Positions 44,579 to 53,346 of a DNA stretch of 64,000 nt are shown one piece after another. Each line of letters begins with the position of its first letter. Positions within the stretch are counted from its first letter, which is position 1. Location of the stretch: assembly GCF_900101845.1 (NCBI RefSeq), contig NZ_FNAM01000029.1, positions 1-64,000 on the forward strand, read 5' to 3'. A model generated the notes under the pieces. That model was not told where the DNA came from. It did no database searches and saw nothing but the letters and a program-made list of their open reading frames with translations. The stretch comes from Sporomusa acidovorans (GTDB taxonomy: Bacteria > Bacillota > Negativicutes > Sporomusales > Sporomusaceae). A program made the position numbers and the translations under genes.

Positions 44579-45730
44579 ATGCAAAAGCTTCAGATACCGA
44601 CAAAATTCAGGCCTGCCATACTATTAATTATTATGATCCTGGTAGTAGGCCTATTCATTGTTAGCCATAACGGTTTCGGGTTTGTACAAGGCTTCTCACC
44701 AAAGACGGTAAGCGTAACAACCGCCCCGGTCAGCATGATCAATAAACCGGTTGACATTATTGTTCCCGGCTCTGTCCAAAGCCGCCAGGCTGTTATTGTC
44801 AGTGCGGAAATTGCCGGCAAAATCAGTGAACTCAATATAGCAGAAGGACAGACGGTAAACGCCGGCCAACTGCTTGTTCACATCGAAGGTTCCGGAGGAC
44901 AAACCATAGCAGAATCGCCGATCAGTCCCACTCTCGGCCAAAGCGGTGATTCGCAGCAGCAGGCCCAAGCTAACTATGACAAAATTTTAAAAGAATATGA
45001 ACGTTACGAAAAATTGTACCAAGTCGGCGGTATTGCCCGCAAGCAATTTGAAAATGTGGCGGCGCGTTTGCAAGCGGCACGTCAAGCCCTCGATAGTGCT
45101 GCCGGAACCGAAGAAACTGCGTCGGCCGGTTCTGCCATAAGTACGCCGGCACGGCAACCAGGCTTTGCTAATATAACCGCCCCGATTAGCGGTAAAGTAA
45201 CCGGGCTTGCTGCTGCCGCAGGGAATACAGTACAGGCCGGCCAGCGTTTAATGGTGCTGGATACCGGCGGTGAACTCCGTGTCGCCATCCATTTGGATCA
45301 GAAAGATTTATATCTAATTCAGACCGGAACCCAGGCGGAAATTGTAGGCGATGATTCTCCAAACCAACCCGTTATCGGCCAGGTAGAGGCCATTTATCCG
45401 GAAGTGGGAACCGGTACGCCAACGTTTCTTGCCCATATCAGGCTAGAAAATAATAATGGCCTTCTCAAACAAGACATTCCCGTAAAAGTTCATTTAAAAA
45501 CCGGCCAGACAATACCGGCTTATGCAGTACCGACTGCGGCACTCTTTCAGGATCAAGCGGTTAACTATGTCTATTTGGCCGTTGATGGAAAAATTATGCG
45601 GCAGCAAGTAGACGTAGGCATAACGCTTGATAACCTAACAGAAATTACCTCTCCTTTGCCGGAACAAGCCGTTATTGTAACGAGTGGCATAAATAACGTA
45701 AAAGACGGTGATACGCTGTCTATCCAATAA
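44579..45730 (+). CDS. RND-type efflux periplasmic adaptor, orphan
   Basis: 383 aa. N-terminal membrane anchor (AILLIIMILVVGLFIV), a lipoyl half (IVSAEIAGKISELNIAEGQTVNAGQLLVHI), a short coiled coil (about 120-170), the second lipoyl half (ITAPISGKVTGLAAAAGNTVQAG), a beta-barrel domain and a C-terminal domain, as in AcrA/MexA-type proteins. No RND pump or outer-membrane channel gene follows; the gene ends and a terminator comes next. It must work with components encoded elsewhere. Distinct from the ABC-linked adaptor at 27551. Confidence 0.9.
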   Translation: MQKLQIPTKFRPAILLIIMILVVGLFIVSHNGFGFVQGFSPKTVSVTTAPVSMINKPVDIIVPGSVQSRQAVIVSAEIAGKISELNIAEGQTVNAGQLLVHIEGSGGQTIAESPISPTLGQSGDSQQQAQANYDKILKEYERYEKLYQVGGIARKQFENVAARLQAARQALDSAAGTEETASAGSAISTPARQPGFANITAPISGKVTGLAAAAGNTVQAGQRLMVLDTGGELRVAIHLDQKDLYLIQTGTQAEIVGDDSPNQPVIGQVEAIYPEVGTGTPTFLAHIRLENNNGLLKQDIPVKVHLKTGQTIPAYAVPTAALFQDQAVNYVYLAVDGKIMRQQVDVGITLDNLTEITSPLPEQAVIVTSGINNVKDGDTLSIQ

Positions 45731-45862
45731 ATAAAAATTGTTAACCCTAGAAAAAAAACACCCCACCGCAAAAGGCAAGGTGCAAGAGGTCACGTCATAG
45801 GGATGCGTTCCTATGACATATGTATCTTATAATAAATTTATTTAAAAAGAATTAGAAAATGT

Positions 45863-45898
45863 AAAAATGACGCTCCTCATCCAGGCAGCGTCATTTTT
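45863..45898. terminator. Bidirectional terminator (adaptor / hydG)
   Basis: aaaaatgacgct/agcgtcattttt with a 12-base loop, between convergent genes. Confidence 0.88.
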
Positions 45899-45917
45899 AT
45901 TAACTAAAGCCTTGCTG

Positions 45918-47336
45918 TTAAAAACGGAAATCCCGTTTCCCTTCTTTAAGTTCAGACAGATGCTCTATGGCAATTTTACGGACTTTTTCATTGGTAATGC
46001 GAGGGATTTCATTGGCAATTACCTTTTCGCCCTTAGCTTTGGTATCCGCCGAAGCATAATCCTCTAAATATTCCTTAAGGGTCATAAGCGCATTCGGCTG
46101 ACAGCAGTTGGCTATTTGACCTGTTTTTACCAAGCTCATGAAACGGTCGCCGGTACGTCCTTCGCGATAGCAGGCAGTACAGAAGCTTGGAATATAACCT
46201 AATGCTAATAACCAATTTACAATTTCATCCAGCGTGCGTCGGTCATTTACATCAAACTGGGCTGAATTATCATCCTCAGCCTCCGGCTCAACATAACCAC
46301 CGACACTGGTGCTGGAACCGCCGCTAATTTGAGAGATTCCCAATTCAAGCACACGCTGACGGGTTTTTTGTGATTCACGGGTAGATACGATCATGCCGGT
46401 GTAAGGAACCGCAATCCGCAGTACGGTTACAATTTTGGCAAAAATGTCATCCGAAATAGCATTGCTGAAGTTCTTGGGATCAATATCATCAGCCGGACGA
46501 ATGCGCGGAACGCTAATGGTGTGCGGACCAACTCCCATAGCGGCTTCCAAATGTTCAGCATGCATCAGCAAGCCGACAAAATCATAACGATACATATTTA
46601 AGCCAAATAAAACACCCAAACCAACATCGTCAATGCCGCCTTCCATGGCACGGTCCATTGCTTCGGTATGATAAGCATAATCGCTCTTAGGACCGGTAGG
46701 ATGCAGTTCTTCATAGGATTTTTTATTATAGGTTTCTTGGAATAAAATATAAGTACCAATTCCCGCTTCCTTCAATTTGCGATAGTTTTCCACTGTTGTT
46801 GCGGCAATATTAACGTTTACGCGGCGAATGGCGCCGTTTTTATGTTTGATGCTATATATGGTTTTAATACTTTCCAATACATATTCGATCGGATTGTTAA
46901 CAGGATCCTCACCTGTTTCCAAAGCCAGCCGTTTATGCCCCATATCCTGCAAGGCAATGACCTCACGCACAATATCTTCCTGCGAAAGTTTTTTACGGGA
47001 AATGTGTTCATTGGTGCGATGATAGGGGCAGTATACGCAGCCGTTTATACAGTAATTGGAAAGATACAGCGGCGCAAACATGACAATGCGGTTGCCATAA
47101 AATTTTTGCTTAATTTCTTTGGCCAGGGACTTCATTTTATTGTTTTCTGCTTCTAAATCACACTCTAAAAGTACCGCTGCCTCACGATGCGTAAGGCCCT
47201 TGCAATCCTTGGCCCGTTCCAGAAGGCTGTCGATTAATTCACGGTTGCTTTTATTTTTCTGAGCATAGGCAAGTGTATCCAGAATTTCCTGATCATCAAT
47301 AAATTCGGTGGCAATTTTTGACTTGCAATTATACAT
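45918..47336 (-). CDS. hydG: [FeFe]-hydrogenase maturase HydG
   Basis: 472 aa, the expected length. The radical SAM motif CINGCVYCPY follows YLSNY, and the C-terminal auxiliary cluster ligands are in CTACYREGRTGDRF and QIANCCQPNA. HydG splits tyrosine to give the CO and CN- ligands of the H-cluster precursor and p-cresol. GVGPHTISVPRIRPADD is typical of the HydG/ThiH group; the C-terminal extension distinguishes it from ThiH. HydE, HydF and the hydrogenase are not in the window. It follows the TM1266-type regulator by 48 bases on the same strand. Confidence 0.94.
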   Translation of the reverse strand: MYNCKSKIATEFIDDQEILDTLAYAQKNKSNRELIDSLLERAKDCKGLTHREAAVLLECDLEAENNKMKSLAKEIKQKFYGNRIVMFAPLYLSNYCINGCVYCPYHRTNEHISRKKLSQEDIVREVIALQDMGHKRLALETGEDPVNNPIEYVLESIKTIYSIKHKNGAIRRVNVNIAATTVENYRKLKEAGIGTYILFQETYNKKSYEELHPTGPKSDYAYHTEAMDRAMEGGIDDVGLGVLFGLNMYRYDFVGLLMHAEHLEAAMGVGPHTISVPRIRPADDIDPKNFSNAISDDIFAKIVTVLRIAVPYTGMIVSTRESQKTRQRVLELGISQISGGSSTSVGGYVEPEAEDDNSAQFDVNDRRTLDEIVNWLLALGYIPSFCTACYREGRTGDRFMSLVKTGQIANCCQPNALMTLKEYLEDYASADTKAKGEKVIANEIPRITNEKVRKIAIEHLSELKEGKRDFRF

Positions 47337-47384
47337 AATAAAACCTCTTTTCTTAAATTTTTTTACTAATGTAATTTACCATGC

Positions 47385-47639
47385 TTACTGACTAGGCAGC
47401 TTAGAATACACTGTTTTGGTGTTAACATGAGGAATCATGCCAAGCTTGCCGGAAAGAGCACTGATTATATCGTTAGGAGCATCAACTACAATACTGATTA
47501 CGGAAACACTGCGTTTCGGATAAGGAATTCCCATCCGGCCGACGATATACTCCCCGTATTCGTGCAGAATATCATTAATTTTTTTTGCAGATTCTTTGTG
47601 TTCAACCACAATTCCAATTAACGCGATTCTTGTTTCCAT
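47385..47639 (-). CDS. Iron-only hydrogenase system regulator (TM1266 family)
   Basis: 84 aa: METRIALIGIVVEHKESAKKINDILHEYG, then GRMGIPYPKRSVSVISIVVDAPND and IPHVNTKTVYSK. It is a single ferredoxin-like domain related to the NikR C-terminal domain and is often encoded beside hydE/F/G. It probably regulates or senses something in hydrogenase maturation, though the ligand is unknown. The start has AAAGGAA upstream. A long leader with an intrinsic terminator precedes it. Confidence 0.85.
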   Translation of the reverse strand: METRIALIGIVVEHKESAKKINDILHEYGEYIVGRMGIPYPKRSVSVISIVVDAPNDIISALSGKLGMIPHVNTKTVYSKLPSQ

Positions 47640-47896
47640 AGAAAATTCCTTTCTAATCTAAATATAAAATCCTTGTACCCAAAAAGGCACAAGGATAGAT
47701 ATCAATAATCAGAAAAGCAAACTGCGTAACGTTACTTTTCTCCACTATTACTCTATTCTCTCGCCTTCTCATTGGGGGACAAACCCTCATGGTTTAGCAC
47801 GATAACTTTTTCATTACAATACGCTATGGTTTACTCTAAGAAAAGAGATGTTGACTCTCTATCTTGTCAGCTCACCATTAAATCAGGTAAATTGTA
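47640..47896 (-). promoter_or_regulatory. Promoter and ~245-base attenuator-like leader of the hydG operon
   Basis: Minus strand: -35 TTGCTT, 17 bases, -10 TACAAT (47891-47896). The transcript then runs about 245 bases before the first gene. Just before that gene lies a terminator hairpin, ATCCTTGTGCC...GGTACAAGGAT followed by TTTTATATTT, so the leader can stop transcription early. Other structure: ACCATGAGGGTTTGTCCCCCAATG and the palindrome GTAACGTTAC. It resembles a riboswitch layout, but I cannot match it to a known class. Confidence 0.6.
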
Positions 47897-47940
47897 ACAT
47901 ATTTTCTGACAAAAAGCAATGCTCACTTTCTTCATTTCCA

Positions 47941-48000
47941 TTTACCCTCTGTCTATTTACACCCATTGGTCAATTTATTCTGTTTACCGCTTTTCTATTT
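47941..48000. promoter_or_regulatory. Direct repeats upstream of cstA
   Basis: tttaccctctgtctattt (47941-47958) and tttaccgcttttctattt (47983-48000) match at 14 of 18 positions and start 42 bases (about four helical turns) apart. A candidate promoter TTGCGT-17-TAATTC (48015-48043) follows. CstA-type pyruvate transporters are known LytTR targets, and LytTR regulators bind direct repeats, so this could be a site for the LytTR regulator in this window. Confidence 0.4.
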
Positions 48001-48064
48001 CCCTTACCAATAGGTTGCGTTATATTTATATTGTAAATAATTCTGAAAATAGGAGGGGTTCTTT

Positions 48065-49876
48065 GTGAACGGTATTTATCTTGTCATTATTGCCGCACTT
48101 TGGCTGATGTTTGCTTACCGTATTTATGGTTCCTTCATTGCAGCCAAAGTGCTCACTCTGGACGAAAACAGGACTACACCGGCAGTACGCCATAATGATG
48201 GCCGTGACTATGTTCCAACCAATAAATGGGTCACTTTTGGTCATCATTTTGCAGCAATCGCTGGTGCCGGTCCGCTGGTAGGTCCGGTCATTGCCGCTCA
48301 GTTCGGCTATCTGCCCGGTACATTATGGCTGCTGATCGGTGCTGTACTTGCCGGTGCTGTCCATGATATGGTCATTATGTTCGCATCAGTGCGTCATGAC
48401 GGCTTGTCGGTAGCGGAAATCGCAAAACAGGAGGTTAGCAAGCTCTCCGGGTTCTGTACTTCTATCGCTGTACTGTTTTTGCTGATTATTACCCTTGCCG
48501 GTATGGCGGTTGTAGTAGCCAATGCCTTGTATAATAGTCCCTGGGGTGCCTTTACCGTGGGTGCTACCATTCCAATTGCTATTTTTATCGGTATTTACCT
48601 GCGTTGGCTGCGTCCTGGTAAAATTCAGGAAGCCACAGTTATCGGTGTAACACTGGTGCTGCTTGCTGTCTTTGTGGGTCCGTGGGTTCAACATTCCGCA
48701 CTTGCTCCTTATTTTACATTTAGCATTAAGCAGCTATCGATAATGTTGGCAATTTATGGATTTTTCGCCGCCGCATTACCGGTATGGTTACTGCTGGCGC
48801 CACGTGATTACCTTAGCACTTATATGAAAATCGGTACCATCGCCGCCTTAACATTAGGTATCATCTTAGTTAGACCAGACATTCACATGCCTGCATTCAG
48901 TCAGTTTGTCAATGGCGGCGGCCCGGTTATCGGCGGTCCCGCATGGCCCTTTGTATTTATTACCATTGCCTGCGGCGCATTATCCGGGTTCCATTCTCTG
49001 ATCAGCACAGGGACAACCCCCAAAATGCTGACAAACGAAAAAGAAATTCTTCCTATCGGTTTTGGTGCCATGCTGGTCGAAAGCTTTATTGCCTTAATGG
49101 CCTTGATTGCTGCTACCAGCCTGCAGCCTGCCGACTATTTTGCCATCAATGCCGCTCCGGCCGCATTTGCCAAATTAGGCCTACAGGTTCAAGAATTACC
49201 GGCCCTGGCGCATATGGTTGGCGAAGATATTGCCGGCAGACCAGGCGGTGCTGTTTCTCTTGCTGTTGGCATGGCCCATATTTTCTCGAAACTACCCGGT
49301 ATGGAAGCTTTAATGTCCTTCTGGTATCACTTCTGCATTATGTTTGAGGCCCTGTTCATCCTGACACTGATTGACGCCGGCACCCGCGTTGGCCGTTATC
49401 TCCTCCAGGAAATGGGCGGCAAAATTTATAAACCGCTGCAAAACCCCAACTGGTGGCCTGGAATTATCTTTACCAGCGCGCTGATCTGCTGCGCCTGGGG
49501 CTATCTGGTTCTGCAAGGCAATATTTCCACGATTTGGCCGCTATTTGGCGTTTCTAATCAGTTGTTAGGAACTTTAACCCTGGCCATTGGCACAACGGTA
49601 CTGTTCCGTATGGGACGCGGCCGTTATGCCTGGGTTACGATTATACCAATGATTTTTTTGGCAACAGTTACCTTTACCGCCGATTATATGAATATCTTCA
49701 ACACTTATTTACCGGCAAAAAATTATCTTTTAGCCGGTGTGAGTGGAATCATGTTTGTCTTAGTCATTCTTGTTCTGGTTGACTCCATTCAGCACTGGTT
49801 TAAGTTAGCACGGACTATTCCACCTGATAATGCTAACGAAAAACAGTTAAAAGCCGCTGAGGTAACCAACCAATAA
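48065..49876 (+). CDS. CstA-family carbon-starvation/peptide or pyruvate transporter
   Basis: 603 aa, start GTG with AGGAGGGG. Around 15 hydrophobic helices and family motifs TFGHHFAAIAGAGPLVGPVIAAQ, GAVLAGAVHDM, GTTPKMLTNEKEI and the C-terminal ISTIWPLFGVSNQLLGTL. CstA/BtsT proteins import pyruvate or peptides under starvation. The sequence is shorter than E. coli CstA (701 aa), as is common in Firmicutes. Upstream direct repeats may be regulator sites. A strong perfect terminator follows the stop codon. Confidence 0.93.
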   Translation: MNGIYLVIIAALWLMFAYRIYGSFIAAKVLTLDENRTTPAVRHNDGRDYVPTNKWVTFGHHFAAIAGAGPLVGPVIAAQFGYLPGTLWLLIGAVLAGAVHDMVIMFASVRHDGLSVAEIAKQEVSKLSGFCTSIAVLFLLIITLAGMAVVVANALYNSPWGAFTVGATIPIAIFIGIYLRWLRPGKIQEATVIGVTLVLLAVFVGPWVQHSALAPYFTFSIKQLSIMLAIYGFFAAALPVWLLLAPRDYLSTYMKIGTIAALTLGIILVRPDIHMPAFSQFVNGGGPVIGGPAWPFVFITIACGALSGFHSLISTGTTPKMLTNEKEILPIGFGAMLVESFIALMALIAATSLQPADYFAINAAPAAFAKLGLQVQELPALAHMVGEDIAGRPGGAVSLAVGMAHIFSKLPGMEALMSFWYHFCIMFEALFILTLIDAGTRVGRYLLQEMGGKIYKPLQNPNWWPGIIFTSALICCAWGYLVLQGNISTIWPLFGVSNQLLGTLTLAIGTTVLFRMGRGRYAWVTIIPMIFLATVTFTADYMNIFNTYLPAKNYLLAGVSGIMFVLVILVLVDSIQHWFKLARTIPPDNANEKQLKAAEVTNQ

Positions 49877-49893
49877 TAAAAAAGCAATAAAAC

Positions 49894-49941
49894 AAAAAAC
49901 TAAGAGGAACTATGCCATGGCATAGTTCCTCTTAGTTTTTT
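49894..49941. terminator. Terminator of cstA, perfect ~23-bp palindrome
   Basis: aaaaaactaagaggaacta and its exact complement form a very long stem ending in TTTTTT, placed between cstA and the convergent glucosaminidase gene. Confidence 0.92.
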
Positions 49942-49980
49942 GACCACGCGCAAACTATATACAACGTGCTAAAAATTTTT

Positions 49981-50056
49981 GCAGGCTGGCAGTGTGTTGG
50001 CAAAAGCGGAAGTCAAACGCCAGTGGTGGAGCGTTGTCAATACATCACCAGCCTGC
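49981..50056. other. Inverted repeat gcaggctgg / ccagcctgc in a short non-coding gap
   Basis: 9-bp perfect arms (49981-49989 and 50048-50056) enclose about 58 bases with a smaller cgc...gcg stem. It could be a structured small RNA or the 3' region of the glucosaminidase mRNA. Nothing else is recognised in this gap. Confidence 0.35.
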
Positions 50057-50093
50057 GCCTGCAAACTTCTTTAATGCGGAATATATAGCAATG

Positions 50094-50708
50094 TTACGTT
50101 TTTTCCGCCATGATTTGTTCATGGATCTGCAATATTCTTTGACCGTAAGATGTTCCCGGTATGGCCCACTTGCCATTAAGCCCAATCCAGGTTTTTGCTC
50201 CGCCAAAATTTTTACTGTTTTTTAAATAGTTATAGCGAGGGTCAACAATTTCTTTTTTCGGTAAATCCGTGGAAGTGTAACCTAAAAGGTGCTGTATCTG
50301 AGCTCTGACACCAAGCTGCGCTGAGCTAAACCATGCGCCGCGCCCCCCGTCACCAGTTGTACCTAAACCGCAAAAATTATTTTGCAGCGGAACTACATCG
50401 CCGCCGTATTTAAAATAACCGGTCTCATACAGCGCCTGAGCAAAGGCAACATCAGGCCTGATACCTTCAGCCATCCCCTCGATATAAAAATAATTGACCA
50501 ATTCATCCGCCGGTACAGTAAGCGCCGGCAAAGAATTTTTACTTAACAGGTGCTGCAAACATTGTTGCTGAGTCGCTAACGGCGGCCCCATAATGGATAA
50601 ATCAAATACGGTATTCGTATCAAGTTCATCACCAGCCAACGATAATTCCGCGTTTGCCACCGGGATAAGAGCAAGGATAAAAACAACAGCTAGAACCAAA
50701 ATGCGCAT
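50094..50708 (-). CDS. Secreted glucosaminidase-domain protein
   Basis: 204 aa. A signal peptide of about 20 residues (MRILVLAVVFILALIPVANA) precedes a glucosaminidase (GH73-like) domain in which the probable catalytic glutamate is in ALYETGYFKYGG; NNFCGLGTTGDGGRGAWF and SAQLGVRAQIQHL are also typical. It likely hydrolyses peptidoglycan glycan strands outside the cytoplasmic membrane, in cell separation, growth or spore germination. No cell-wall-binding repeats. Single gene. Confidence 0.87.
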   Translation of the reverse strand: MRILVLAVVFILALIPVANAELSLAGDELDTNTVFDLSIMGPPLATQQQCLQHLLSKNSLPALTVPADELVNYFYIEGMAEGIRPDVAFAQALYETGYFKYGGDVVPLQNNFCGLGTTGDGGRGAWFSSAQLGVRAQIQHLLGYTSTDLPKKEIVDPRYNYLKNSKNFGGAKTWIGLNGKWAIPGTSYGQRILQIHEQIMAEKT

Positions 50709-50826
50709 TACTTTTCCCCCAAAAGAAAACCAAAACCCAATTGTTATGCCAATACAATAGTTATGACTAAACTATTCTTCTCTAATAAAATGCTGAATTC
50801 CTTTGCTTTGCTCCACTTATTTCCAT

Positions 50827-50855
50827 AAAAAAATTCGTCTCTTCAGACGAATTTT
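50827..50855. terminator. Terminator of the 120-aa protein gene
   Basis: Perfect stem aaaaattcgtct/agacgaattttt with loop cttc and T/A runs on both sides. Confidence 0.88.
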
Positions 50856-50860
50856 TTATT

Positions 50861-51223
50861 TTACCGCGTTTTTATTGTGCTGTACTCGACAAATTGGTTG
50901 ATAAATGAGTTTGAAATAGCCGGGCCATCAGCTTCATGCTTAGCTTCCTCTATAGCTTTTTTAACGGCTAACAGAGAATCGGTAATGATTTTAAGGTTAT
51001 TGGCCAGAGATGAAAGAACAGCCACATAACTTTCAAAAGAGAGATTATTCTTTTTCAACTTAGTCTCTTGAATGCCTCTATAAATATCTACAAGGAGTTC
51101 ACGCAGTGCGTGTTCTAAATATTGTAGGTCAGTTAGCGTGTAACAGCCGGGATCACTGTCGACATATAACATAATTTTTCCATTTTCTAAAATATCACTA
51201 TTGGCATTGACTCGCGCAAACAT
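50861..51223 (-). CDS. 120-aa protein of unknown function
   Basis: No family recognised. It starts MFARVNANSDILENGKIMLYVDSDPGCYTL and continues with helices (LQYLEHALRELLVDIYRGI, YVAVLSSLANNLKIITDSLLAVKKAIEEA). Soluble, no signal sequence. The ATG with GAGGGAGG seven bases upstream was chosen over one 24 bases earlier. A structured leader containing its own terminator lies directly upstream, so the gene may be under attenuation control. Confidence 0.7.
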   Translation of the reverse strand: MFARVNANSDILENGKIMLYVDSDPGCYTLTDLQYLEHALRELLVDIYRGIQETKLKKNNLSFESYVAVLSSLANNLKIITDSLLAVKKAIEEAKHEADGPAISNSFINQFVEYSTIKTR

Positions 51224-51298
51224 AGGTTTTCCTCCCTCATCAATCAAATATAAGAACTATCCTGATTTTATGTAAATCCACAGGCCATCTGTTAAAAT

Positions 51299-51515
51299 AA
51301 AACAAGCCTTCCCATTTTGGAAAGGCTTGCTAGCAGATTCAAGCAACATGGAGCATCACTAATAAGCGCATAGTATTGCGCTGCCTGAAAATTGCTCCTT
51401 TCCAAAAGGGAGACATAGCCGTTTCCAGCTATACCGATCGGCTGAACACCATACCATGCTGGGTTAGGCAATTCAGCTAGGGAGCCAGTATTTACTTTAA
51501 CTACCCATTAATCAT
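51299..51515 (-). promoter_or_regulatory. Structured leader or small RNA with intrinsic terminator
   Basis: On the minus strand a likely promoter (TTGTTT-18-TATGAT, near 51512-51541) is followed by about 180 bases with several hairpins: GCTGAA...TTCAGC, ATAGC-TGGAAACG-GCTAT, CTCCCTTT-TGG-AAAGGAG and GCGCA...TGCGC. Three segments, GCTCC, GGAGC and GCTCC, could pair in alternative ways. It ends in the terminator CAAGCCTTTCC...GGGAAGGCTTG followed by TTTTATTTT. This fits a riboswitch/attenuator for the downstream gene, or a separate small RNA. The rest of the 480-base gap holds no gene. Confidence 0.6.
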
Positions 51516-51731
51516 AACTAACATTAACAAATATAAACAAACTATTTCTTTCTGTATAATACTATTATATTTCCTTTAGTTAGATAAAGCAAGAGGATTC
51601 CGCTTTATTCTTAATCTTATAATTTAAAAATTTCATAAACTGGTACATATTGAATACTCCGTTAACGCATTTAATTAACCGTAGCAAGGATATGCTATAT
51701 ATAAATACCATCAAAGGGGGAACCAAACAAA

Positions 51732-52430
51732 ATGGCAAGCAGACGGTATACACAATACCTTAAGCCCAATACACTGAAACACTTTGAACAAATACTGAAA
51801 GAAGAAAAGGACCGTTTAGTACAGGTTGTTAGCCGGCTTGAAGAAACAGGCATTGGTGATACGATGTCAGATTCAGTAAGTGAACTTTCCATGTATGATA
51901 ACCACCCGGCGGATTTGGGAGATGTCGTGTTTGAACGCAGTAAGGATGTGGCCTTACGTGATAATGAACATGTACTTCTGGAACAAGTGGAAGCCGCTTT
52001 AACCAAAATACAGGAAGGCTCTTACGGTATCTGTGAGATTTGCGGTAAACCCATTGATAGGGAACGGCTTGAAGCAGTTCCCTGGGCTACACACTGCATT
52101 GACTGCCAAGCAGCCAACGATGTTACGGATACCACCCCGCGTCCGTTAGAAGAAGAAATATTGGAGCCTCCCTTTCACCGTACATTTTTGGATACAGCAA
52201 AATTCAATTTTGTCGGTTTTGATGGTGAAGACGCCTTACAGTCGGTACTAAAATGGGGCAGTTCAGACACACCCCAGGATATTCCGGGTTCTTATGATTA
52301 CAAGGCTGTCTGGCCAAATAGCAACGAACACCAGGGAATAGTGGACAGGACAGATGCGATTCCCAATAATACTGCCAATACACAACCTCGGTCAGATCAT
52401 AAACATCGCCAAAATAGAAAATCAAAATAA
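51732..52430 (+). CDS. TraR/DksA zinc-finger protein, YteA type
   Basis: 232 aa. A coiled N-terminal region (HFEQILKEEKDRLVQVVSRLEE), the YteA-type motif MYDNHPADLGDVVFERSKDV, then a zinc finger with C101, C104, C122 and C125 (CEICGKP...THCIDCQ). The C-terminal 90 residues are less conserved. YteA-type proteins are found in spore-formers and are related to DksA, which binds the RNA polymerase secondary channel. The start has AAAGGGGG upstream. Single gene with its own terminator. Confidence 0.9.
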   Translation: MASRRYTQYLKPNTLKHFEQILKEEKDRLVQVVSRLEETGIGDTMSDSVSELSMYDNHPADLGDVVFERSKDVALRDNEHVLLEQVEAALTKIQEGSYGICEICGKPIDRERLEAVPWATHCIDCQAANDVTDTTPRPLEEEILEPPFHRTFLDTAKFNFVGFDGEDALQSVLKWGSSDTPQDIPGSYDYKAVWPNSNEHQGIVDRTDAIPNNTANTQPRSDHKHRQNRKSK

Positions 52431-52512
52431 TCCTTGTTGACAGGCTATATTGGCAGAAATGCTAAAAACTAGCGTATACAAAAATGTGGCCGACAGGCCC
52501 AACGGCAGCAGG

Positions 52513-52552
52513 AAGCATAATATGTCTAACTGGCAATTATGCTTTTTTTTTG
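52513..52552 (+). terminator. Terminator of the YteA-type gene
   Basis: aagcataat/attatgctt followed by a run of T's; a G/C-rich hairpin (ggccgacaggcc) lies just before it. Confidence 0.85.
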
Positions 52553-52595
52553 CATCCATAAATTAAACTGCTCCTGCCAGCGGATTTAGCGATTA

Positions 52596-53162
52596 CTAAT
52601 TGTCTAAATTACCAAAGGCGGAATAAATTCCTGCGATTATTGCCCCGATAGTGTTACTGATCAAATCAAAGTCTGTATCTTCAAGACTGGGCTGGTTTAA
52701 AATTTGAGGATTCATAATTGTATCTGCCGCAAACTCAATGATTTCATTAAGACTCCCCACAGCCATCCCAATAGCCGCTACAAAAACAAATTTTATCCAG
52801 CGTGTTTCGATGGCTGTTTTCATAAAATTTGTTATGATATTGTAAAAAAATAGAGAAAACGCAAATATGCCAAAAATATGTTGTATTCTATCAAAAGCCG
52901 GCGACGTAACATAAAGGTTTAAATAGAAGCCGCAGAAGCTGTCGCTCATAATGGCTATAAGTACAGCTAACCGCAAATAATAATTACCTTTAAGTCTATA
53001 AATATATTCCAATACCAGATACGCGATCCAAAACAGCGTCGAACCAATAATATTATTAATAAAGTCATGATTACCCCGGCTAATAATTCCCAGCAGACTA
53101 AAGCCCTGAACAGCAATGAGAACAATGCATAAAACCACATTTGTTCGCAAATACGTATTCAT
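52596..53162 (-). CDS. DUF2238/YjdF-like membrane protein
   Basis: 188 aa with about six hydrophobic helices. The motif AFDRIQHIFGIF in the middle and the closing DTDFDLISNTIGAIIAG resemble the paired DRxxH... and DTQxDMxxNxxGA motifs of the YjdF/DUF2238 family (VanZ-related membrane proteins). Function unknown. The start with GGAG nine bases upstream was preferred to an ATG 15 bases earlier. It follows the long hairpin after the RACo-type gene, so it is probably separately transcribed. Confidence 0.72.
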   Translation of the reverse strand: MNTYLRTNVVLCIVLIAVQGFSLLGIISRGNHDFINNIIGSTLFWIAYLVLEYIYRLKGNYYLRLAVLIAIMSDSFCGFYLNLYVTSPAFDRIQHIFGIFAFSLFFYNIITNFMKTAIETRWIKFVFVAAIGMAVGSLNEIIEFAADTIMNPQILNQPSLEDTDFDLISNTIGAIIAGIYSAFGNLDN

Positions 53163-53281
53163 TAAAATCATCTCCAATTATAATGGTCTTTTTAAGTATA
53201 GCCAATAGTTTTTTATAGAGTCTGTTTAGTATTTTCCGTTAATTAAAATAATATTAATACAAGGAATCAAAACCAATAACC

Positions 53282-53335
53282 GTGAAATAGCAGAAGAAGC
53301 AAGGCAATACCGCCTTGCTTCTTCTGCTATTTCAC
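53282..53335. terminator. 24-bp perfect hairpin after the methyl-transfer operon
   Basis: gtgaaatagcagaagaag... (from 53282) pairs perfectly over 24 bases with the arm ending at 53335, around a 6-base loop. It ends the RACo-type gene transcript. There is no long T run, so it may work as a stabiliser or a Rho-independent terminator of unusual type. Confidence 0.7.
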
Positions 53336-53346
53336 TAGGACAAAAC

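Noticed and set aside
45794-45817. Hairpin gtcatagg/cctatgac after the orphan adaptor
   Set aside because: No T run; the stronger bidirectional terminator just downstream explains transcription end.
49992-50225. Plus-strand open frame of 77 codons
   Set aside because: Antisense to the glucosaminidase gene, without a ribosome binding site.
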